A stretch of 13,974 bases of DNA from Zelonia costaricensis (Eukaryota > Euglenozoa > Kinetoplastea > Trypanosomatida > Trypanosomatidae), in contig JASAOO010002993.1 of NCBI GenBank assembly GCA_030849075.1, positions 2,332 through 16,305 of the forward strand, written 5' to 3'. Of this stretch, positions 1-7,400 are shown piece after piece. Numbering within the stretch: the first letter of the stretch is position 1; every line of letters starts with the position of its first letter. A model generated the notes under the pieces. That model worked only from the letters and a program-made list of their open reading frames with translations, had not been told where the DNA came from and searched no databases. A program made the position numbers and the translations under genes.

Positions 1-39
1 TGCACAACGCGCCAGACACAACACACGGCGCGTTGTGCA
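1..39. repeat. Perfect 13-bp inverted repeat (hairpin)
   Basis: Bases 1-13 (TGCACAACGCGCC) are the exact reverse complement of 27-39 (GGCGCGTTGTGCA), separated by a 13-base A/C-rich loop. The stem may extend beyond the left edge of the window. It lies about 315 bases downstream of the stop of the 279-residue gene and would be a strong RNA stem-loop in that transcript's 3' region. Confidence 0.85.
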
Positions 40-353
40 GCAGGCACACACAAAAAAGGTCGAGGAGCGTTCACACCGAGGAGGCAGTAGAAAAAAACAA
101 GAAGCACAAAACGAAAAAGGGAAGAACGTGTTGGGTGGTTGCGGCACCGCTGAGGGAGAAGGCGGAGCGCTGCATCAACGTGTAATGCAGCACCGTTTTT
201 CTACGGCCCTCCACCACGCCAGCCCTGACATCCAAGATACTTCTACGCCAGGCGGGAAGAAGCCTTGCGCATGCCTGCGACACGCGCCCCATGGGCGGAC
301 GTGCCACAGGACACAACGCGCCTCCTTCTTTCCTCGGTTTCTTTTCTTTCGCG
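1..353. other. Presumed 3' UTR / spacer left of the 279-residue gene
   Basis: No convincing coding frame. It contains the perfect hairpin at 1-39, a purine-rich stretch at about 52-130 on the plus strand (pyrimidine-rich on the transcribed strand, so possibly the processing signal for the next gene to the left) and a plus-strand pyrimidine run at 321-350. Confidence 0.6.
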
Positions 354-1193
354 TCACGCAGGCGTAGCCGCACCGGGTTCCGTCACCTCGCTGCGAGACT
401 CCCCGCGCAGTAGCCGTGGCGAGCGGCCGCTGCACGCGAGGGGGTCCGTGCCGCGGAAGAAGAGCGACTGCGGACCCGGCAGCTCGACGCACGCCGGCGA
501 GGTGCGCACTCCAGCGAAGGAGTCCGAGGACCCGGCGAAGGGGGAGGAGGGCGAGACGGGGTGCAGGAAAGGCGTGGAAGCTGCCGACGACGTGGAGGGC
601 GCCGTCACCCGGTTGTGGGACAGCAGCGGCGTCGGCACCCGCACCGTGGAGACCGCGCCGTGCGAGTCCGCCGGTGGCGTCGCCGCGTAGCCCAGCTCGT
701 GAGACGGGTACGACGGCACGGGACTGGGCTTGAGCCAGAGGGTGCCCCGTACGGACGACGAGGTTGCCGGGGTGGGGGACAGCCGCACCACGGGCGCCGG
801 GTCCGTTCCTGTGATGCCATCCACATTGCTGGGGCCAATGGACAGCGGCGGCGGAGGAGAGCACTGCAGCAGCGCAGGCGGTGCCGCGGCAGTGGATGTT
901 GCGAGACCCTCGCGGCTGCCCTCGCTCACTGATCGCCGTCCCGGGGATCGGGTGAGGGACAGCAGCACTGCCTCCCGCTCATCGAGCTGCACCGCGAGAG
1001 AGCGAGAGACCTGCGAGCGGGTCAAGGCGTGCAGCGGCGGTGTGGCGCCGCCGCTGGCTGGAGATGGGAAGAGCACCGGAAGAAGACGCTGCCGCCACCA
1101 GGCCGTGACGGCGTGGTATGAGAAGCGGCCCGAGACGGTACCTCCGCCGCCACAGGTCGGCGGGACGGCGGTTGTCGGTGTCACGTCGCTCAT
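354..1193 (-). CDS. Hypothetical Pro/Ser/Thr/Ala-rich protein, 279 aa
   Basis: I do not recognise this protein. The frame can be opened 12 bases earlier only with a GTG codon; trypanosomatids start at ATG, so I place the start at the ATG ending at 1193 (MSDVTPTTAVPP). It ends with TGA at 354-356. Codons mostly end in G or C, as in the neighbouring genes. The protein is rich in Pro, Ser, Thr, Ala and Gly, with proline runs near residues 110-120 and many SP/TP dipeptides. It shows no signal peptide, membrane segment or known catalytic motif, and is probably largely disordered apart from a Trp/Leu-containing stretch near residues 25-45 (AVTAWWRQRLLPVLF). Its strand agrees with the genes to its right. 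A good candidate splice acceptor lies about 50 bases upstream, with no intervening ATG. Longer open frames on the plus strand here run through a (TG)n tract and look like GC-rich shadows. That this is a real gene is likely but not certain. Confidence 0.6.
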   Translation of the reverse strand: MSDVTPTTAVPPTCGGGGTVSGRFSYHAVTAWWRQRLLPVLFPSPASGGATPPLHALTRSQVSRSLAVQLDEREAVLLSLTRSPGRRSVSEGSREGLATSTAAAPPALLQCSPPPPLSIGPSNVDGITGTDPAPVVRLSPTPATSSSVRGTLWLKPSPVPSYPSHELGYAATPPADSHGAVSTVRVPTPLLSHNRVTAPSTSSAASTPFLHPVSPSSPFAGSSDSFAGVRTSPACVELPGPQSLFFRGTDPLACSGRSPRLLRGESRSEVTEPGAATPA

Positions 1194-1243
1194 CGTGTGG
1201 GCCACGGGACTGCGCGAGCGCCGGTGTGACGAAGGAGGGTTTC

Positions 1244-1260
1244 CTGTTAGAATTAAGAAA
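1244..1260 (-). promoter_or_regulatory. Candidate spliced-leader acceptor for the 354-1193 gene
   Basis: On the minus strand a long pyrimidine-rich run (roughly 1251-1282, plus-strand complement purine-rich) is followed by CTAACAG, with the AG at 1245-1244. Trypanosomatid mRNAs gain their capped leader at such pyrimidine-tract/AG sites. Use of this site gives a 5' UTR of about 50 bases containing no upstream ATG, which supports the ATG ending at 1193 as the start. Confidence 0.55.
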
Positions 1261-1518
1261 GGAGGGTGGGAGAAAAGTGGGCTGGCGGCGCCAAGGTGGG
1301 AGCTCCGAGGCCACGCACGCCAAAGAAGGGGGGCTCAAAGTGAAGACGGCGCAGGCGAGGGTTTTGCGGCGACGGCCGGCTGCCGCGGCGTTTTCCCTTT
1401 TCTGTTGTGTTGTGGTATTTGGATTAGACCCGTAGCAGGACAGTGGTGGAAGGAGGTGGTCCCTGTCGTTGGTGCATGCAGCTGCGAGATGCGGCGTGCG
1501 AGGTGTAGCGGCGTTGGT

Positions 1519-1520
<2 letters not shown>

Positions 1521-1553
<33 letters not shown>
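1521..1553. repeat. (GT)16 microsatellite
   Basis: Uninterrupted GT dinucleotides on the plus strand, read as (CA)n in the transcript. It lies about 330 bases upstream of the start of the 279-residue gene, in the spacer between that gene and the FG-repeat gene. Confidence 0.95.
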
Positions 1554-1554
<1 letters not shown>

Positions 1555-2098
1555 CGCAAGCGGCAACACGCAAAGAAGAAAGAGGGAACTCGAAGAGGAG
1601 ATGACAGCTTCCAGGTAGCGTCGTGTAGACAAGTTTCTCTCCGCTTTCGACAGAAGCGCATGACTACAGGCAACGTCTGTGCGCTCGCAGAGGAAGGGCC
1701 GTGAGTGAGGAGAGGAGGAGAAAAGACACCATCAGACGTGCTGGCGCGCTGCGGCCTCGTGGTGAGTAGTGCCCGTGACACCCCGCCGCAACGGCAAAGA
1801 GAAATCTAGCGCCAGCATTCACACCTCGGCATGTGAGCAGGTGAAGTACTTCTCTTCACTCTCCCCCTGCGTTCATCGTCCTTTTTTTTTATTCTTCCGT
1901 CGGCGACCCTCGAGAGGCACCGCACGTGTCACGGTCGCGCGCGCGCGCACACGCCATGCGCTGCCACACTGTGCGCCACGTCGTTACAGCGAAAGCGAAG
2001 TGGACCAGTGATGAAATAAGACAAGACTGCGTCAGCCCTTTCCGTACTTAGTCCCGTACAGTCACATTAACACTTCCCCGCCCCCACAAAACAAAGCA

Positions 2099-2124
2099 AG
2101 AACGAAGAGATGCGCCTTCGTTCT
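2099..2124. repeat. 9-bp inverted repeat just after the FG-gene stop
   Basis: AGAACGAAG at 2099-2107 pairs exactly with CTTCGTTCT at 2116-2124 across an 8-base loop. It begins about 17 bases past the TGA in the transcript sense, after a purine (A-rich) run, so it would sit at the very start of the 3' UTR of the FG-repeat gene. Confidence 0.7.
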
Positions 2125-2140
2125 CTTCTTCTTTTTTTTT

Positions 2141-3808
2141 TCAGATCGGCTTCCCCGTGAAGGGGTTGATGTTGACGTGCGCCGGCGGCACGCACACATC
2201 GACGGACTCGCCCATCTCCGAGATGCCGCTGATCTTGCCGAAGGGACGGAACTTGCACACGTCGTTCTTTGCGTAGAACTTGAGCAGCCGGAAGCTCGAC
2301 TTCTCGGCCAGCTTGTGCTCCTTCATCTGGGTCAGAATCGCGTCGATGCGCTCCAGCTCTGTGTTCGCCGCCGCGTCACGCACGGCGACGATGCGCCGCA
2401 GCTCCGCCTCCATCGTGGCGTGGTACTTCTCCGAGAGACTCGTAAAAAGGTCCGACTCGTCCGCCAGCTCCTCCAGCTGCCGCTCGCGGAACGCCTGCAG
2501 CGCCGTGGTGAGCGCCTCGTCGTACACCGGGCACTCCCCAATCCACGCGTCGATGGCCTTGACATCGTCGTCCTTCTTTGCGAAGAGACGGTTCAGCAGC
2601 AGCCGGCGCACCGTTACGGCGACGTCGTCCTTGCGGTCGTTCTGCATGACAAGCTTCACCCTGGTGGACGCGTCGAGCGCGAAGCCCTCCCGCACAATGC
2701 GGCTGCCGGAGCGGATCTCTTTCGCAAGGTCAGTGAGCCGCTTGCGGGACCACAGCGCAAAGAGCACCTCCGAGGTCTTGAGCGGCTGCACCTTCACCTC
2801 GCCCGTCTCCTCCGTGGCGGTCGGAGCGGCGGCGGCGGCGGCGGCGGCAGTGAAGGCCGGCGCAGCTGCGCTGGTGGTGTTCGCGGAGGATGAAGGAGCC
2901 GGTGCGGAGCCGAAGCTGAAGCCGCCAAAGGCCGGCGCAGAAGCCGGCGACGCCGACGACGGTGCAGGGGCGCTCGGCCCAAAGCTGAAGCCGAAGCCCG
3001 GCGCGTTGCCCGGCGCACTTGCCGCAGGGGCCGCCGGCGCCGCGCTGCCGAAGCCGAAGCCGAAGGACGGCGCCGCGGCAGCCGGGGCAGGGGTGGGAGC
3101 GGCGGGTGCGCTGCCGAAGCCAACACCAAATCCCGCTGGGGCCGCTGCAGGTGGCGCACTCCCGGCGGCAGCCGGGGCACCAAAGCCGAAGGCGGCGGAG
3201 GTCACGGGTGCCGCCCCGCCGGCACCGCCGCCACTACTGCGCTTCTGCAGAAGGAACACGTTCATGTCGCTGCCGTCCGCCTTGACGACGCGGCGCCAGC
3301 ACATGCCCTGTCCAGCCAGTGGCAGGATACGCTCGGGCGCATTGTCCTCCACGTCACTGTAGGGCCAGTGCACCTTCACGATGTACTCGCCAGGTGCCAC
3401 GGTCGGCTGCGTGGCCTCGGCGATGACGTAGCAGTCCACCGTCACCCCCTCCATCCCGTCGGCGCCGGCAAGGAGGTCCTCCTCGCGCAGCTGCATGAAC
3501 CACCGCGGGCTGCTCGCGGTGCGGCTCTCCAGCACTGCGCGGAACTCGCTCCAGTCGTACGGCTGCTCGCCCAGCCCGGGCGCGGCAAACGTGCGGTGCT
3601 CCAGCTTTGCAGAGAAGAGCTCCTCCATGCGCACCGGCGCATCGGCCGCCTTGTCAAGCAGCGCGTCGTGCTCGTCGATCCAGCTGGTCAGCGCCTCGCG
3701 CTCGGCCTTGGCCTGCAGTGCACGCTTCTCCTGCGCTGCCTGACGGCGCTCCGCCGCGCTCGTGACCGACGGCGTCGCCGCCTTTTTTGCCGACGACTTG
3801 GGAGCCAT
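2141..3808 (-). CDS. FG-repeat nucleoporin-like protein, 555 aa
   Basis: Probable phenylalanine-glycine nucleoporin of the nuclear pore complex, where FG repeats line the channel and bind transport receptors. The start is the ATG ending at 3808 (MAPKSSAKKAA); an in-frame GTG slightly upstream is ignored. The stop is TGA at 2141-2143. In order: a Lys/Ala/Glu-rich charged helix (about residues 5-50); a compact, possibly folded section (about 80-190) with conserved-looking aromatics (YDWSEF, PRWFMQL, VHWPYSDVED, MCWRRV); an Ala/Pro/Gly spacer region (about 200-305) with five clusters of FG motifs (FGFG, FGVGFG, FGFGFG, FGFSFG, FGGFSFG; eleven FG dipeptides); a poly-Ala tract near 320-330; and a C-terminal alpha-helical, likely coiled-coil section (about 345-505), ending in a short tail with NPFTGKPI. 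FG repeats plus a C-terminal coiled coil match the channel-nucleoporin layout (Nup62/Nup54/Nup58 type; trypanosome Nup53/Nup62 type). Which orthologue it is cannot be decided by eye. Confidence 0.75.
   Translation of the reverse strand: MAPKSSAKKAATPSVTSAAERRQAAQEKRALQAKAEREALTSWIDEHDALLDKAADAPVRMEELFSAKLEHRTFAAPGLGEQPYDWSEFRAVLESRTASSPRWFMQLREEDLLAGADGMEGVTVDCYVIAEATQPTVAPGEYIVKVHWPYSDVEDNAPERILPLAGQGMCWRRVVKADGSDMNVFLLQKRSSGGGAGGAAPVTSAAFGFGAPAAAGSAPPAAAPAGFGVGFGSAPAAPTPAPAAAAPSFGFGFGSAAPAAPAASAPGNAPGFGFSFGPSAPAPSSASPASAPAFGGFSFGSAPAPSSSANTTSAAAPAFTAAAAAAAAPTATEETGEVKVQPLKTSEVLFALWSRKRLTDLAKEIRSGSRIVREGFALDASTRVKLVMQNDRKDDVAVTVRRLLLNRLFAKKDDDVKAIDAWIGECPVYDEALTTALQAFRERQLEELADESDLFTSLSEKYHATMEAELRRIVAVRDAAANTELERIDAILTQMKEHKLAEKSSFRLLKFYAKNDVCKFRPFGKISGISEMGESVDVCVPPAHVNINPFTGKPI
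2826..2849. repeat. GCC/GGC trinucleotide run coding for poly-Ala
   Basis: A GGC-type trinucleotide tract within the FG-repeat gene, coding a run of alanines near residues 320-328 between the FG section and the C-terminal helical section. Likely length-variable between strains. Confidence 0.8.
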
Positions 3809-3878
3809 GGTGCGCACCGAGAAGAGCGCACAAGGGACTTCTCAGCTGTGGTGGGGATGCACGGCAGCACGCCCTTTC

Positions 3879-3891
3879 GTGTGTGTGTGTG
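3879..3891. repeat. Short (GT)n tract
   Basis: Thirteen bases of alternating GT, followed by G-rich runs up to 3909. It lies within the predicted 5' leader of the FG-repeat gene, about 70 bases from its ATG, read as (CA)n in the mRNA. Confidence 0.85.
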
Positions 3892-3909
3892 GAGGGGGTG
3901 TAGGGGGGG

Positions 3910-3930
3910 CTGTGCTGGAGAGGAGAATCG
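3910..3930 (-). promoter_or_regulatory. Candidate spliced-leader acceptor for the FG-repeat gene
   Basis: The minus strand reads a pyrimidine-rich stretch (ATTCTCCTCTCC) followed by two close AGs, at 3916-3915 and 3911-3910. Either gives a 5' UTR of about 100-107 bases with no ATG before the one ending at 3808. (CA)n tracts in transcript sense flank the site on both sides. Confidence 0.45.
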
Positions 3931-4033
3931 AATCAGAGCGTGACGGGTCACTCAAGAGCGGTGGCCACGGGGGAGGGGGGCGAGTAGCTCTGGGAGGTAG
4001 GGGATAGGATCTGTGAAGAAGCTCGCAAAAAGT

Positions 4034-4058
4034 GGTGTGTATGTGTGTGTGTGTGTGC
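4034..4058. repeat. (GT)n microsatellite, one interruption
   Basis: GT repeats interrupted by a single A at 4041, located about 225 bases upstream of the FG-repeat gene start and about 360 bases past the stop of the NCA2-like gene. Read as (CA)n in the transcript. Confidence 0.9.
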
Positions 4059-4419
4059 ACGCGGTATCGCGCACGCAGAAGTGGCGTTATTGGCTCGCAC
4101 AAAGCACCGGAGAGTAAGGGGGGTGGAGTCGCGGAGGGGAACAGATGAAAGCACATCCAGGTACGCACGCGCGTGCTTCTTGCAGCCCTCGCTAACCCTC
4201 TATAGTGTCTGCATGAGCTGCTAACATCACAGTTTCCTTCCTTTGCCTCTTTTAGCGGGCATTCAGGAGCGTGTCGCCACAGACCGCACCGGTGCGCCAT
4301 CGCACCCTCGATGTCGGCCGAGTCGCATTAAGAACGAGCGAACAAGAGTCAGCTCACACACCTTCACGCCACCCCACATCCCCCCTCCGCCATACACACC
4401 TCTTCCTTCTCATCGCGCA

Positions 4420-7400
4420 CTAGAGGAAATCTGTGTGCGTCGCACGCATCCTCTCCAGCGTCGCGAGGCGCTGGTGGCGTGTGCTCTGCACGCTCTCCAG
4501 GTCATTGAGGTCCTCCATCAGCTCGTGGAAGAAGGCGTACGAGCGGAGGTACTCGGATGCTATCGACCGCATGACGTGCGACAGCAGCAGCACCATGCCC
4601 TGCTCGTAGTTGTTCAGCTGCCGCGCCGACGCCGCGGCACCGATGCTGGTGGTGGTGGTCGCCGTCGACTCCATGCCGTCATCGGATGCGGAGTCCCCAT
4701 CGGGGTCGCTGCGCGACTCCGTGAACGCCGCGGTGTCCGCGTCGTCCGCGTCGCGGCTGTTCGCGGAGCCGTCGTGGCGAGGCGGGGAGCTGCCGGCTGC
4801 CGCCGCCGCTTTTCGATGGCGCTGGTGCTGGCGCTGTCCCTCGTCCGCCTTCTTGCGCAGCCGGCTCACCGTGCCAGCGAGGTTGGGGGTGGCGCGCGGA
4901 AAGTCCGTGACGGTGGCCACGGCCGCGGTGCGCTGCCGGCTGCCCTGCTGCACGCTCAGCCGCAAGAACGGCGGCACGACGGACTGGCCGCCGCCCGCAA
5001 AGTTGACGACGCGGAAGAGTGAGCGCCACAGCAGCTTCATGCGCAGGCGCACAGGCTGGTACGTGACGCGGAAGCGGAACAGACTCCACGCAACGAGCAG
5101 CCCGCCAGCCAGAAAGACGGGCATCATGGCCATGATCTTGAAGTTGATGTCGTTGCCCTCCAGCACCTCATCAATGCCGTTCGCGACGCGGCTCACCTCA
5201 AGTGCCTGGTAGGCCAGCTGGATCAGCATGATGCGGGGGAGGTCGCCGAGGATGACGCTGCGGATGGGGTGCCTCACCGAGTGGCGGTACTGCTCATCAA
5301 TCAATCCAAAGCCGTCGGGGTCGGCCACGCCGGCGCGCAGCCGCTCCAGCGTGCGGGCCCGCAGCTCCTCCAGCCGGACCTGCGGCATGTCTGGGTACAT
5401 GTCTTCGTGGAAGTCGCGAATGATGTTCGCCAGCGAGGTGGCGTCGCGGTCGAAGGCGCCGCGGCGGTCCTCCACGCCGGGGCGGACGTAGAAGAGCGAC
5501 TCACGCAACTGCGCCACCGGCTCTAGCACGTACGTCCGCGCCATCTGGTGGCCGACCTTCATGGCCCGCCTCGCCATCGCCGTCAGCTCTGCTGGGGACT
5601 TGGTGTACAGCCACAGAAAAGGCGGCACGACCGTGGCTGTGGCGACCAGCATGCGTCGCCAGTGCCGCGACGCGGGTGGGCAGTGCAAGCGCTGGACGAG
5701 GGTCGTCAGCCGGCGCAGCAGCAGCTGCGAGCGCTGCACACACAGCAGCAGCGTCTGCGCCCCATCCCGCACCGTCGGCTGGCGGCTGCCGCCCGTGTCG
5801 CTGCCGTCGCGTGTGCAAGGCCCCGCGGAGTCGGCGAAGTGGACCTGCACCCCACTGTGGTGCCCCGCCGCTGCGCCTGTGGTGCTCGCCGCCGCTGCGA
5901 TGGCCGCCGCCGTCGCAGCCGCCGCGTCTCCCAGCACGGAGGCCCCAAAGAGAACGTTGTCGTTAGGTCGCGGCAGCGCTCCGTGCCCGTCGTGCCCCGC
6001 AACCATGGACGCATCCAGTGCCACACTGGCGCCGCCACCGATCGGGAACCGAGACTGCTCAGCCCGCTCCAGCGCATCCAGCCGCAGTCCGTCTGGGCAG
6101 AACATCACCTTCAGCTCCTGCAGCATCGACCACACGGCGCGCCGCAACTCATCCATCGCGTGAAGGGAGGACGCGGCCTCTACGCCCTCCTCCAGCGCCG
6201 TCACAGCGCTCTCACGGTCCACGTCGTCGTGCGGGCCGGCGCGCGGGGGCACGACCCTAGCGAAAACGCTTTGGGCGAGGCCGTACGGGGAGCCGGGCCC
6301 ATCACGCGGGCTGCCCTCCCGCGGCGACGCGGCCTCGCTCACGCCAATCGAGCCGTTCACCAGCGGGCTCCAGAAGATGCTGCTCTGGTTCGAGAAGAGC
6401 TCGCAGCCGGCCGCCGCGGCTCCACCCCCGTGGGGGCTGCCGTGAGCGTTGTGCGCAGGCGATGCAGCGAGGCTGCTGCTGCCCGCCGCTGTCCCTGTTG
6501 GGCCGCCAGCGGGCCCGCCGGAGGTGCGCGCCACCGCGGCCGCGGCAGCAGCGGCAGCCACCGGCGACATGATCACTTCGCAGCGTCGCTGGACCTGCGC
6601 GACGAGCGTGTTGAGCTGCTCCAGCGCCGTGTAGGCCGCACCGATGTAGCTGACGATGAGCTGGAAGACGCTCTTGAGGGTGAACATGTGACGGCTGATC
6701 TCGTAGTGCACCTGCGTCAGCTGCGCGTGTAGGCCACGCCTCCACAAGCCACGCCAAAAGCCCGTGGACGAGAGCGCCTGATGGAAGGCGGCCTGGCGCG
6801 GGTGCTCCTGGGCCCACGACCAGTACCACGCACTCCACGCCACGCACCCCTGCACGCCTGAGAGGTCGCGCAAGAAGTAGATCACCTGCCACCGCACCCA
6901 CACCAGGAGGTGCAGCCACCCCACCAGCTCCGTCCCGTACGCGTGCCGGTCCCAGCTGCCTATGGCGCTCGCCCCGCCACGCGGCAGCAGCAGCGTCGGG
7001 GTGGACGTAAGAATCGGCAGCGACCGCGCCGCCCCAGCATTCGCCTCCCCACCGCCCTCGAGGCCGTACCAGGTGTGGCTGAAGGAAAGCGACGGGCCGG
7101 CGCTGCTCGGGTCTCCGACCGCGCCGTGGGCCCTGCCGCCACTATCCCCGTTGCGGGGCCGCTCGTGGCGCCCACGCGACAGCGGCAGCGGCCCTTCCCC
7201 AGCGCTGCTGCCGCTGTCGCTGTGGCCCGGCCGCGGTGCGGCACGCGTGCCTGTCTCGCTGGTGGAGTCGGCATTGGCGGTTGGGGCCACGGTGATGGAG
7301 GCGGTGCGCGTCGTCACGGAGGCCGACGGCGGCGGGCTGCCGTCTTCCACGGCACCGCCGCCCGACGGCCGCCGCTCGCCTGCCTCGTCGTGACGCGGCA

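Larger units (their letters stand above)
1194..2140. other. Spacer between the FG-repeat gene and the 279-residue gene
   Basis: No convincing gene. From right to left it holds the 9-bp hairpin after the FG-gene stop, a plus-strand T-rich run at 1881-1894, an alternating CG tract at about 1936-1950, the (GT)16 repeat at 1521, purine-rich plus-strand stretches and the candidate acceptor at 1244. Open frames on the plus strand have repeat-driven composition. Confidence 0.65.
3809..4419. other. Spacer between the NCA2-like gene and the FG-repeat gene
   Basis: No convincing gene. It contains two (GT)n tracts, G-rich runs at 3891-3909 and 3968-3980, the candidate acceptor at 3910-3916, and a plus-strand C/T-rich stretch at 4370-4410 directly after the NCA2-like stop (purine-rich in the transcript). 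Confidence 0.65.

Noticed and set aside
730..1704. 324-residue open frame on the plus strand
   Set aside because: It lies opposite the 279-residue minus-strand gene, is against the direction of all other genes, runs through the (GT)16 tract giving a Cys-Val repeat, and has no gene-like composition in its second half.
2177..3362. Plus-strand open frames opposite the FG-repeat gene (238 and 360 residues)
   Set aside because: They are mirror frames of a GC-rich coding sequence; the minus frame has FG motifs, a coiled coil and a complete gene structure.
5548..6732. 394-residue plus-strand open frame opposite the NCA2-like gene
   Set aside because: Arg-rich shadow of the high-GC minus-strand gene; no motifs and wrong direction.
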